Positions 1-8,450 of a stretch of DNA of 64,000 nt are shown in pieces (position 1 is the stretch's first letter; every line of letters starts with the position of its first letter). The position numbers and the translations under genes were made by a program. Location of the stretch: assembly GCA_964605705.1 (NCBI GenBank), contig CAZSDW010000004.1, positions 62,001 to 126,000 on the forward strand. The letters run 5' to 3'. Origin of the DNA: CAZSDW01 sp964605705. Its GTDB lineage: Bacteria > Fidelibacterota > UBA2242. Under the pieces are notes generated by a model. That model was not told where the DNA came from. It made no database searches and was given only the letters and a program-made list of their open reading frames with translations.

Positions 1-350
1 CTCCGCAGAGTTGTTTGAGCCAGCTGGGAAGTGGCATTATAATAATCGACAACTTCGACAATTGCCTTGGTGGGATCCATCACCCGAAAATAGACCACCG
101 CATTGACCTTGACCGATACATTATCACGGGTAATAATATCCTGAGGGGGAACATCGTGGACTTCGGTTCGCAGGCTGACCTTGACCATTTTATCGATAAT
201 TGGAATCAGCAAGATCAGTCCGGGTCCTTTCGCATTGATTATGCGACCCAGGCGAAATATAACTCCCCGCTCATATTCTTTCAGCACCCGAATCATGCTG
301 GACAGCAGAAAAAGCACCAGCACAAGAATTGTTAATAATGGTAATTGCAT
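1..350 (-). CDS. Slipin / SPFH (band 7) domain membrane protein, C-terminus cut by window edge
   Basis: This protein is visible only as its first 116 residues, because the reading frame runs off base 1. It begins with ATG at 350-348 behind an AAGGAG site. Residues 1-20 form one hydrophobic membrane segment. The following stretch, EYERGVIFRLGR then GPGL and IPIIDK, is the classic start of a slipin SPFH domain, and VPPQDIITRDNVSVKVNAVV continues it. Slipins form membrane-associated oligomers and are usually encoded next to an NfeD-type protease, which is exactly the upstream neighbour here (18-bp gap). Family assignment is firm. The role in membrane-domain organisation or protein quality control is family knowledge only. 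Confidence 0.9.
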   Translation of the reverse strand, partial: MQLPLLTILVLVLFLLSSMIRVLKEYERGVIFRLGRIINAKGPGLILLIPIIDKMVKVSLRTEVHDVPPQDIITRDNVSVKVNAVVYFRVMDPTKAIVEVVDYYNATSQLAQTTLR

Positions 351-368
351 AGGATTCTCCTTATGGGT

Positions 369-1706
369 TTATGATTTAAATTCTTCGACAGTTAAGAGCA
401 TATGATCAACAGATTTTACGATGACTTGAGTATCTTTTAGAATGGGTTGAAGTGCCCGGGCTTTCCAGATTTCGCCATGAACTTCGACCGTCCCTGAATT
501 TTGAACGTCCGTGACTGCCCGTCCAATTTCATTAATAATTCCTTCCACACCGGTGGTGGGTTTGCTTTTGTGGGCTTTAAAAGCATAAGACAGCGCGACC
601 ACAAAAAACAGTACGGTAAAAATGACAACGGGAATAATGATCGACAGTGAAACGGAAAAGAGCGCTTTGGGAGCTTCACTGACATTGAACAACATGAGTG
701 AGCCTAATATCATTGAAATTAATCCTCCAATTGTTAGCAGACCGTAGCTGGTGATGCTGATCTCCAGAATGAACAGGATAATAGCGACAATGATCAGCGC
801 CAGTCCGGCATAGTTAATGGGTAGTACCTGAAACGCGAAAAACGCCAGGATCAGGAATATACCTCCTAGAACTCCAGGAAAAATTGCACCGGGGCTGCGG
901 ATTTCAAAAAACAGTCCGTAAAATCCCAGGATCATGAGCAAATAGGCAATATTGGGATCGCTGATAATATCCAAGATTTTCCGGTGGATACCCATGGGAC
1001 GCCGGACAATCCGGGCAGTGTGGGTTGACAATGTTTTTTCACCATCGGGCAGTTCGACAACTTTACCGTCCAGGTATTCAATCAGTTCGTCGAGATTACT
1101 GGCAACCAGATCAACGATATGCATATCGACGGCTTCGGTTTCGGTGACGGAGACGCTTTCCCGGACGGCTTTTTCGACCCATTCTTCATTGCGTCCGCGC
1201 TGATGCGCCAGGCTGCGGATTTGCGCGACCGCATCATTGGTGATCTTTTCCATTGAATGTTGCATGCTGGAAGAATCGGGTTTACTGCCCCCAAAGGGAC
1301 CGCCGCCGCCCCCCAGGTTAACCGGATGAGCGGCACCGATATTGGTGCCCGGAGACATGGCGGCAAAATGGGCTGCTATCGTAATAAACACACCGGCGGA
1401 AGCTGACTGGGCACCCCGTGGACTGACATAAATCACCACCGGAACCTCGGCATTCAGAATATCTTTGATGATATCCCGCATGGATGTCATCAAGCCGCCG
1501 GGAGTATCCAGCATAATGATCAGGCATTCGGCATTCGCAGCTGTCGCACCATTGATGTTTTCATGAATATAGGAAGCGGCAACCGGATTAATGACGCCAT
1601 CGATTGCCATGACCCAGATTTCCCTGTTTTCCGATAAAGAATCCGGGTAAAGCAGTGATGATACGACGAGTATCAGAAATATTAGATGAAAAGCAGTTTT
1701 TTTCAT
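369..1706 (-). CDS. nfeD: NfeD-family membrane-bound ClpP-class serine protease (long form)
   Basis: This 445-residue protein has the full long-NfeD architecture. A signal peptide or anchor (about 1-22) is followed by a ClpP-like protease domain (about 30-230), four to five membrane helices (about 245-375) and a C-terminal OB-fold NfeD domain (about 385-445). The nucleophile region reads GAQSASAG, with Ser103 the likely catalytic serine, and the lysine partner is probably Lys154 in MEKITND. A glycine-rich insert lies at 131-140. The family works as a Ser-Lys protease that cleaves slipin tails, and a slipin gene follows directly. Start ATG is at 1706-1704. It belongs to a minus-strand run of co-oriented genes from 6882 down. 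Confidence 0.93.
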   Translation of the reverse strand: MKKTAFHLIFLILVVSSLLYPDSLSENREIWVMAIDGVINPVAASYIHENINGATAANAECLIIMLDTPGGLMTSMRDIIKDILNAEVPVVIYVSPRGAQSASAGVFITIAAHFAAMSPGTNIGAAHPVNLGGGGGPFGGSKPDSSSMQHSMEKITNDAVAQIRSLAHQRGRNEEWVEKAVRESVSVTETEAVDMHIVDLVASNLDELIEYLDGKVVELPDGEKTLSTHTARIVRRPMGIHRKILDIISDPNIAYLLMILGFYGLFFEIRSPGAIFPGVLGGIFLILAFFAFQVLPINYAGLALIIVAIILFILEISITSYGLLTIGGLISMILGSLMLFNVSEAPKALFSVSLSIIIPVVIFTVLFFVVALSYAFKAHKSKPTTGVEGIINEIGRAVTDVQNSGTVEVHGEIWKARALQPILKDTQVIVKSVDHMLLTVEEFKS

Positions 1707-1779
1707 GTATAAATCCTGACCGAAATATACATGTCTATAAAGGTTTTCTCAAAGTGTTTCTGTATAATGGAGAAAAAAA

Positions 1780-2472
1780 CTACATCCGGCGACCATTGAG
1801 AATGCGATAATCGGGATTATTTTCAAAATCGGCGGACGGGTACATCAGGATCGAAAAGTCGTTATATTCCACGATGATATAATAGGAGAGCTCGGAAATG
1901 TCAGCCGACGGCGGAACTACGGTGTACTGGTACCGCTCTTTTGTATATTTCATGATAACCGGATTGAATTGATTCGCCGCTCCGTATTTTGTAAAAATTG
2001 TGACACTTTTGACATTCTTAATATTTCGTCCCAGATCGCAGAAGATTTTTTCGACCTCGTTGGTATTCACGGTAATTACTGCCCGTTCCATTTGGACGAT
2101 GGGTACGCTGAGGGGATTGACTTTGGGTTCATTCTCGGGAAATGCCAGCAGCGAAAAATTACTAAATTCGGCTGTGATAAAATAGATAAAGGAATCCGCC
2201 TCGGTCATTTCCGGAATAATCTGAAAAGTATAAACGCCATTGTCGTTATACATTGCATACTCGGTGAAAACCTTTTTCTTGGGGTTTTCCTTAATGTAAA
2301 TATTGACGGCTTTGATCCGCAGTTGTCCAGGATCGACGATGCAGGTCACACGGTCAAACTGGTTGTAATAATATTTCTGGCTGGGTCGGTGAAAAATTTT
2401 CGGACGATCTTCGGCAAATAAAGTGGATAGTAGCAAAGTTAAGCACAAGATGGATAAACGGGATATTTTCAC
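1780..2472 (-). CDS. Secreted protein with two tandem Ig-like repeats, unknown function
   Basis: I do not recognise a named family. The 230-residue product starts with a clear signal peptide (about 1-20, ending LLLSTLFAED). The mature part holds two copies of a beta-rich unit. The first, around residues 50-108, ends FSNFSLLAFP; the second, around 140-215, ends YNDFSILMYP. Both contain a VNIY/VTIF strand, a central YTFQIIP/YTVVPP strand and the FSxLxxP end. This looks like an internal duplication of an immunoglobulin-like fold. The start codon is GTG at 2472-2470. It lies 29 bp after the outer-membrane barrel gene in the same minus-strand run, so an envelope or periplasmic role is inferred. 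Confidence 0.7.
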   Translation of the reverse strand: MKISRLSILCLTLLLSTLFAEDRPKIFHRPSQKYYYNQFDRVTCIVDPGQLRIKAVNIYIKENPKKKVFTEYAMYNDNGVYTFQIIPEMTEADSFIYFITAEFSNFSLLAFPENEPKVNPLSVPIVQMERAVITVNTNEVEKIFCDLGRNIKNVKSVTIFTKYGAANQFNPVIMKYTKERYQYTVVPPSADISELSYYIIVEYNDFSILMYPSADFENNPDYRILNGRRM

Positions 2473-2501
2473 AGGTTCAGCCGTAATTTAGATTAATTCG
2501 A

Positions 2502-3812
2502 TTAAAGTAAAACCGCCATCGAAAGAGAAAAGAGATTATTGTTAAAAGATTGTGTGCTGTAACTTCCGAAATAGGGATGTGAAATTGTGTTTTCACCCAT
2601 TGCCCGTTGATAGGAGCAGCCAATGATGATTGATTTTACCAGAATGGTTTCGATACTTGCACCGATCAGATGATTGATCTTATCATCCTTGTTCTGAAAA
2701 ATTTCATAGGGTGATGGGATTCGGCGATATGCCAGCCGGGTGGAGATTGTCTTGCCCAGCGGCACCGCCAGGGACAAACCGAGATCGGTCGTTCGTCGCA
2801 GGTTCCAGTAGAGGTCATTATTGATGAGATTACTGTCTTCCAGCCGGCTGACTTCGATATCCTGCCAGTTGTGGACCAACAAATCCATCGCCAGGGTAAT
2901 GCCGGCGACACTCAGCGCAAAACTGGGGGCGATTTCAGCCGGGTAGCGGGATTTATATTCAAAGTCATATGCCGTAGTGGTATCCAGCTGGGCGGCGGTC
3001 TCATAAGTATAAGTCTCGGAGAACTGGCTGACCTCGTGAATATTCATCGATAGAGGCGTCGAAAATCGCAAGCCAAGTTTTATGGTTGCAGTCTGATAGG
3101 TGAAACCCATATCCGTGTTAAAACCTTCGTAGCTCGGTTTGATGGATTCAGTGTAGATTATATTTGGAAAATCCTCGGTGTCGGTATCGAGCAGGTCCTC
3201 ATTTTCCTGCATGACGGAGTAGAAATTACGGTTGCCGTTATAAAAGTTCAGGGATAATCCGGCGTTGAAGTTTGGTAAAAACTCGACGGCACCGGCGAAC
3301 CGCAGGGTGTTCAGTTTGCCCGATTCTTCTATATTGATATTCTCGGTGACAACTCCTTCATCAATGGTAAATGGACCACTGCTCTGCAATGAGGAATAAT
3401 AGAAGGCAGCAGGTTCATAGCTGATGGCAAAAACCATACTGCCCTGATATACCGGAACAGGATAAGCGAATCCGAAATGATTGGCAAAAATGCCGTTGGA
3501 ATTGGTGGCAGTGCCGGTGCTGTTTTCTGCCAGGGAAGATTCCTGATTATTGTCCAGATATTTGACCGAAAGATTGACTTTGGCTCGTTGGATATTAATG
3601 AGAAAAGCCGGATTGGAAAGGGTCGATGATATATCACCTGAAAGCATGGAATTGTTGTGCAGTGAAAATCGCGATGTGCCGAAACCGTTGACGTCCCAGA
3701 AAGGTCTCAGCGCCTCGCTGCTGATCGCTTCGTTAAAAAATTGTCCAAAATTCTGTCCCGTCAGGGCTATAAGAAATGCTGATACTAAAATGATTTTCCG
3801 GACTGTGGGCAT
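2502..3812 (-). CDS. Outer-membrane beta-barrel protein (FadL/PorV-like superfamily, uncertain)
   Basis: The 436-residue protein has a signal peptide (about 1-23, ending TGQNFGQ) and then alternating amphipathic strands rich in aromatic and polar residues, ending in a short hydrophobic strand (LFSLSMAVLL). The early motif SSTLSNPAFL resembles the NPA motif of FadL/OMPP1- and PorV-type barrels (usually NPAGLA). That makes a small-molecule porin or secretion-associated barrel likely, but the exact family is open. ATG at 3812-3810 is preceded by AGGAG at good spacing. It starts only 11 bp after the stop of the Ser-rich lipoprotein gene, so the two are almost certainly co-transcribed. Confidence 0.65.
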   Translation of the reverse strand: MPTVRKIILVSAFLIALTGQNFGQFFNEAISSEALRPFWDVNGFGTSRFSLHNNSMLSGDISSTLSNPAFLINIQRAKVNLSVKYLDNNQESSLAENSTGTATNSNGIFANHFGFAYPVPVYQGSMVFAISYEPAAFYYSSLQSSGPFTIDEGVVTENINIEESGKLNTLRFAGAVEFLPNFNAGLSLNFYNGNRNFYSVMQENEDLLDTDTEDFPNIIYTESIKPSYEGFNTDMGFTYQTATIKLGLRFSTPLSMNIHEVSQFSETYTYETAAQLDTTTAYDFEYKSRYPAEIAPSFALSVAGITLAMDLLVHNWQDIEVSRLEDSNLINNDLYWNLRRTTDLGLSLAVPLGKTISTRLAYRRIPSPYEIFQNKDDKINHLIGASIETILVKSIIIGCSYQRAMGENTISHPYFGSYSTQSFNNNLFSLSMAVLL

Positions 3813-3822
3813 TGAGTAACTC

Positions 3823-5019
3823 CTATTTGCGATCCTTTTTGGATGAACTGCTTGATGAGGATTTCGATGATGAGGAACTTGAAGATCGGCTGCTGGAAGA
3901 GCTGGACCGGGTTGATGAACTTTTGCTGGAGCTGGATGAACTTTTTACAGAAGTTGATCTGCTCGATCCGGATGAACTACTGCTGGATGAGCTGCTGGAC
4001 GAGGACTTGGGCGGTGCTTTAAAACTGGATTTGGAACTTCGGGACGAAGAACGGGGTTTGGAAACAGTTTTGGTTTCTTTGGTTTGGGATTGATCCGATG
4101 TATCTCTCACTTTCCGAACTTGGCTTGGAGAGCTTTGTTTATTGGGACTGGAGAGTGGCTGCTTTTGGGGCGGGGGACTATAAGCCGGCTTGGGTCTTAA
4201 CGGTAACAACTCGGGATTTTTCGGCGGCAGCAGTTTAGTCTGAAAACCGGGAATCGGTTCATCGGGAGATTTCTTGGTGCGGAGGTCGAGGCTTTTAATT
4301 TCACCGGTATCGGATGTAACGTCTCGTTTTTTATCCGGAATGAACTGCTTGCCCGGCAAAGAATTACTGGTTGTTGAGATACCACCGCCGGAGCTGGCTG
4401 TCATCGGCATGTCAAGGGTATTCTGGAAACCGGGATCGGAACTGATCGGTATCCGGTTCGCCTGGTTGCTGCCGTAGGAAGCTCCGCTAACCGGTTCCCG
4501 ATTAGCCTTCAACTGGTCCCGCCCTTTGGAATCGGCAGACCTTCCGGCATAACCACTATGATAGTAATAGGGGCGGTGATAATAGTATCCATGGCTGTAA
4601 TAGCCGCCATAATAGGGAGAGTACCAGCCGCCATACGAGTAGTAGCTATAGGGTGAATAATAATCATAGTAATCCCAACCCCAGAAAGGATCATAGGAAA
4701 ACGGATCGTAGATGCCCAGATAAAAGGAATGGTAATAACTCCAGGGAGAATACCAGTAAGGATTATGAGAGTGGAAAAAGTAACTGTGAGGATTGTAGCC
4801 GTACCAGAGATTTTCATTCAGAAAATCGCGGTATCCGTCACGGTATCCCTGATTATATTCGGACAGTTCCACCTGATCAGACGGATAATACTCTTCATAA
4901 ACAGTATCCGGTTCCGGGTAATAATCCTGGCTGACAGGTTCTGATAATTTTGTGTAACAACCCGACAAGAGGGAGACACTGAGAATAAAAAATATGATTT
5001 TCAAAGGGTTTTTTTTCAT
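3823..5019 (-). CDS. Lipoprotein with Tyr-rich middle and poly-serine C-terminus, unknown function
   Basis: I chose the ATG at 5019-5017 (398 residues). It has an AGGACGAG site just upstream and begins directly with a lipoprotein signal (MKKNPLKIIFF, lipobox LLSGC). An in-frame GTG at 5064 would only add a charged leader. After the lipid cysteine come an acidic stretch, then about 100 residues dominated by Tyr, Ser, Trp, His, Pro and Gly (repeated YYSPYSYYSYGG-like runs), then a Pro/Lys-rich linker, and a final 70 residues made mostly of Ser with Arg/Lys. The serine codons are mixed (AGC, AGT, TCA, TCC, TCG), so the tail is not a simple DNA repeat. It is probably surface-exposed or periplasmic and intrinsically disordered. 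Confidence 0.7.
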   Translation of the reverse strand: MKKNPLKIIFFILSVSLLSGCYTKLSEPVSQDYYPEPDTVYEEYYPSDQVELSEYNQGYRDGYRDFLNENLWYGYNPHSYFFHSHNPYWYSPWSYYHSFYLGIYDPFSYDPFWGWDYYDYYSPYSYYSYGGWYSPYYGGYYSHGYYYHRPYYYHSGYAGRSADSKGRDQLKANREPVSGASYGSNQANRIPISSDPGFQNTLDMPMTASSGGGISTTSNSLPGKQFIPDKKRDVTSDTGEIKSLDLRTKKSPDEPIPGFQTKLLPPKNPELLPLRPKPAYSPPPQKQPLSSPNKQSSPSQVRKVRDTSDQSQTKETKTVSKPRSSSRSSKSSFKAPPKSSSSSSSSSSSSGSSRSTSVKSSSSSSKSSSTRSSSSSSRSSSSSSSKSSSSSSSKKDRK

Positions 5020-5142
5020 AATCTCGTCCTGTTTATCTGGTTGAATATACTTATCATTGTTCACGTCGTCAAGTTAATCCTGTCTGTTTGACAACAGTAT
5101 TGTTGAAAAAGTTTCTGCAATTTTTGTGATATTCGTCTAATG

Positions 5143-6882
5143 TCAGGGACAATTCGGATTTTGTGCCGAAATGGTCAGGCTGGCGGGCAGGATATTGATC
5201 CCTTTGGAATCCTGAATAATTCCCCGAATCACAATCGGTCGATTCTGTAATCCGTCCAACCCTTTGAGTGAAATAATTTTTCGGCTCCAATGATGGGGTT
5301 CGCAGCGTTCGAAAATAAGTTCGTCATCCATTTCAATTTCACCGGATCCGACAGAAGTAAGGATTTGAAGTTTGACGCTGTCCATGGTCATGGTGCGGGT
5401 TCGCAGGTCAATTAGCAGACTGGCTTCCTCTCCGGCGCTCAGCCAGCCATCCTGATTGGGATCTTTAAAAACCAATCCCGCGATATACTCATTTTTAATG
5501 CCGGACTTCGCTTGTCGGGACGTTGCCGTATTTGCCCAGTCTGGTTTAGGCAACACCGTTACGGTGAAATTTTGAACATCTTGCATACCCTTACCGTCTT
5601 CTACCGCAATCGTGAAATCATAGTTGCCGGGAGTGTTGGCGGGATAGTAAAATATACCGGATTTTGGTAGAATCTCAGCTGAGGCAGGCCCGGATAATTG
5701 ACGGTATTCAAGCATGTCGAACTGATCAATATCGACCGTATTGACCCGGTAGATATAAATATCTCCCTGCATAACTGTTTCCGGCGGATCGGAGATGATT
5801 TTTGGAGGATTGTTATTTCTGGCTGCGATCTGAGCCAGAACATCTTCCAGGTTTTCCATCTCGGGAAAAAGGCTGGTAAATTGCGGTATGCGCGGCTTGA
5901 AGATATTGACGCTGCTGATTTTTTCCCAGACGATATCTGTCAGAATCAGGTCTGCGGCAAAGTATCCGCGCTGGAAAAACGGATTATTGCCGGTGTTTGA
6001 TTCATTGCTAACAGATGTGCAGACCAGCTTATCTCCGGTGATTGCCCAGTCGGGTAATGAAATTAAGGGTGCTGGTGACTGGTCATCGGTTTGTATTTCG
6101 ACCCTGGCTGTCATGGTATCTTCGGGATGCACTGCCAGAAGCGAACCGTCATTAAAATTGGCGATAATCCAGGCTCCACTGGGACTTGCTGTGATTCCTC
6201 TGATAAATTTACTTTCTGTGAAACAGGTCAAAGGTTCGACGATATCAAGAGGAGTCTGGTTGATTTGATTCCGACCATCTTTGCGTTTTTCGATCCAAAA
6301 AATATTCAGCTGATCGGAGAGCAGGATCGGGGAAAAGTTGGCGCTGACATATGATTCGGTGATATTTTTCGACCGTAATGTCGGGATGTGGAAAGCTTTT
6401 AAATTTGCATCGATGACACCGGAATACAGCACGGTCTCATTATCGGGCAGCAGGAGTGGATTATTGCCAAAAAACGGCAACGGTTTTTTTTGTCCGGTTT
6501 TAATATCGAAAAGGTGAATCTGGCGCGCAAAACCCTTGGTATATACTATTTTGCTGCGATCGTCAGAGAAAGACGGGTAGAGCAGATCGTCCGTGTCTTC
6601 GATTAGTTTGCGATATTCACCACCCTCGACCGGAATGGTATAAATGCAATCCCAGGAATCCCCGTCCAGACGACCGTTGAAGATGATCACCTCGGCGTAT
6701 GAGTCGAAGCGTGGGACTGTTATGTAGTTGGATATAACAGTCTTGATCAGGATTCGTGGATTTTTAAGGATAAATTTCGGACCGTCAACTGGCTCGCTTC
6801 TACCACATTGAAACCCGCAGAAAGACAAACATCCGGTCAGAATGACGATCAGGCTGTTTTTAAAGAAGCGCGGAAAATTCAA
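5143..6882 (-). CDS. Secreted PD40/TolB-like propeller protein with Ig-like domain
   Basis: This 579-residue protein begins with TTG at 6882-6880 behind an AAGGA site; no ATG is available nearby. The leader MNFPRFFKNSLIVILTGC is followed by several cysteines (LSFCGFQCG), so it may be a lipoprotein. Residues about 60-350 hold PD40/TolB-type propeller units, for example YPSFSDDRSKIVYT and LLLPDNETVLYSG. Around residues 370-455 lies a cadherin/Ig-like unit (PPETVMQGDIYIYRV to DFTIAVEDGKG). The C-terminal 110 residues form another beta domain containing an acidic loop DPNQDGWLSAGEE that could bind calcium. It is the first gene of the minus-strand envelope run. Confidence 0.75.
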   Translation of the reverse strand: MNFPRFFKNSLIVILTGCLSFCGFQCGRSEPVDGPKFILKNPRILIKTVISNYITVPRFDSYAEVIIFNGRLDGDSWDCIYTIPVEGGEYRKLIEDTDDLLYPSFSDDRSKIVYTKGFARQIHLFDIKTGQKKPLPFFGNNPLLLPDNETVLYSGVIDANLKAFHIPTLRSKNITESYVSANFSPILLSDQLNIFWIEKRKDGRNQINQTPLDIVEPLTCFTESKFIRGITASPSGAWIIANFNDGSLLAVHPEDTMTARVEIQTDDQSPAPLISLPDWAITGDKLVCTSVSNESNTGNNPFFQRGYFAADLILTDIVWEKISSVNIFKPRIPQFTSLFPEMENLEDVLAQIAARNNNPPKIISDPPETVMQGDIYIYRVNTVDIDQFDMLEYRQLSGPASAEILPKSGIFYYPANTPGNYDFTIAVEDGKGMQDVQNFTVTVLPKPDWANTATSRQAKSGIKNEYIAGLVFKDPNQDGWLSAGEEASLLIDLRTRTMTMDSVKLQILTSVGSGEIEMDDELIFERCEPHHWSRKIISLKGLDGLQNRPIVIRGIIQDSKGINILPASLTISAQNPNCP

Positions 6883-7028
6883 ATATGGATTCCTTTCTGC
6901 AATGGAAAAGTTTAATTAGTTGGCGCTTGAAAAACAATAAAAAACCTGTATTATTTGAGAATTGGGAAATCCGTTGATGAAATAATTTGACATATGAAAA
7001 GTAGGTCGATTGGTGTATATTTCAACGG
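6883..7028. promoter_or_regulatory. Divergent intergenic region between envelope operon and lptF/G-type gene
   Basis: These 146 bases separate two divergent transcription units, so promoters for both must lie here. On the plus strand TTGACA occurs at 6987-6992, but the nearest TATATT (7016-7021) is 23 bp away, too far for an ordinary sigma70 promoter. I therefore mark the region rather than a specific site. Confidence 0.4.
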
Positions 7029-8450
7029 ATGAAGCGCGTAACTCGAAAAATATTCTCTTATTGCGGTGTCTGGATTGGCGCTCGCTATATTTACCGGGAA
7101 CTTTTGTTTCCCTTCTTTTTTTCGATCAGTGTAGTGACTTTTGTACTACTGACCAATTTTTTATTCAAATCCGTCGATCGTCTGTTGGGCAAAGGACTCC
7201 AGTTTTCGGTCATATTTGAGTTTTTATATCTGAATCTGGCGTGGATCGTCGCCATGTCGATTCCCATGGCGGTACTGGTAGCGGCTTTAATGGCATATGG
7301 CAGACTGGCGGAGGACAATGAAATTACCGCCATGCGCGCCAGCGGAATCAGTTTTATTACAATTCTGGGACCGGGAATTGTATTCGGGCTGCTGGTCACG
7401 GTTTCCATGATTTATTTTCATAATAATATTCTGCCGGAATTCAATCATAAAGCCCGCTTGCTGGCGAGTGATATATACCGGAAGCGTCCGGGGCTGAACA
7501 TTGAACCCGGTTACTTCATGGATGACATTCCCGATTATTCAATCTATGTCAAAGAGCGCCAGGGCGACCGGCTCCGTAAGTTGACGATCTATAATAAAGA
7601 TTCTCAATCTGTTCAGACCACGATTTATGCTGACAGTGGATTTGTCCAAGTCGATGGAAATACGGTGCTGTTTACTCTTTTTTCCGGTGAAATACACGAG
7701 CTGGATCTGGAAAATATGGAAGATTACCGGCGGACAGATTTTCAAAAACATCGGATTGCTATACCGGTGGACAATCTGATGCTGGAACGCCGGGAATCAT
7801 CCCGCCGTGGCAACCGGGAAATGACCATTGCAATGATGCGGGAAAATGTCGAAAAGTACACCGGTGAACGAGACAAGGTCTATGAAAAGATTGCAAATTT
7901 GATAAAGAGTGAGCTGGACTCGAGCGTAACGCCGGACATGGCGGAATTGAAAAAAGCCATTGATTTAAAACAGCAGGAGAATAACCGGATACTTTCTGCC
8001 ATTGCAGCCAAAAACAGTAATAAGCGTTTAAATTCACTTCTGTCCCGGGTTAATGGTGAAATGCGGCTGGCATTGAGCTATCAGAAACAGATCAGCCAGT
8101 ACGAGGTTGAAATTCACAAGAAATATTCCATTCCGGTGGCTTGTGTCATTTTTATTCTGATTGGCGCGCCGATGGGCGTCATTACCAAAAGGGGCGGGAT
8201 CGCCTTGCCGGCGCTCATGAGCCTGTCAATTTTCCTCCTGTATTATGTATTTCTGGTGGGTGGTGAGGAACTGGCGGATATGATGATTATCCCGCCATTC
8301 TGGGCAATGTGGACCCCGAATATCCTGCTTTTCATCACCGGACTGTACCTGATCTACTTTGCGACCTGGGAGCATAAATCATTGAATATTTCAAAATTAT
8401 TCCGAATATTCAAACGGAAGAAACCAAAAAAGGAATTGTTGGAGCATTGA
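7029..8450 (+). CDS. LptF/LptG (YjgP/YjgQ) family lipopolysaccharide export permease
   Basis: The 473-residue product has the LptF/LptG layout: two or three N-terminal membrane helices (about 25-125), a periplasmic jellyroll domain (about 130-360) and three C-terminal helices (about 370-455). The conserved cytoplasmic motif EDNEITAMRASG (about 97-108) marks the family and is the part that meets the LptB ATPase. The family forms the inner-membrane pump that extracts LPS and passes it to LptC/LptA. A coiled-coil-like insertion (about 275-345, rich in Lys/Glu/Gln) lies between jellyroll and C-terminal helices. Only one of the usual LptF/LptG pair is in the window. Its stop overlaps the next start (TGATG). 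Confidence 0.9.
   Translation: MKRVTRKIFSYCGVWIGARYIYRELLFPFFFSISVVTFVLLTNFLFKSVDRLLGKGLQFSVIFEFLYLNLAWIVAMSIPMAVLVAALMAYGRLAEDNEITAMRASGISFITILGPGIVFGLLVTVSMIYFHNNILPEFNHKARLLASDIYRKRPGLNIEPGYFMDDIPDYSIYVKERQGDRLRKLTIYNKDSQSVQTTIYADSGFVQVDGNTVLFTLFSGEIHELDLENMEDYRRTDFQKHRIAIPVDNLMLERRESSRRGNREMTIAMMRENVEKYTGERDKVYEKIANLIKSELDSSVTPDMAELKKAIDLKQQENNRILSAIAAKNSNKRLNSLLSRVNGEMRLALSYQKQISQYEVEIHKKYSIPVACVIFILIGAPMGVITKRGGIALPALMSLSIFLLYYVFLVGGEELADMMIIPPFWAMWTPNILLFITGLYLIYFATWEHKSLNISKLFRIFKRKKPKKELLEH

Noticed and set aside
3812..4093. Open frame on the plus strand with a very acidic, Asp/Glu/Leu-rich product
   Set aside because: It is the complement of the poly-serine tail of the minus-strand lipoprotein; its composition follows from that, and it has no ribosome site.
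6987..7021. TTGACA plus TATATT as promoter of the LptF/G-type gene
   Set aside because: The 23-base spacing is too long for a sigma70-type promoter.
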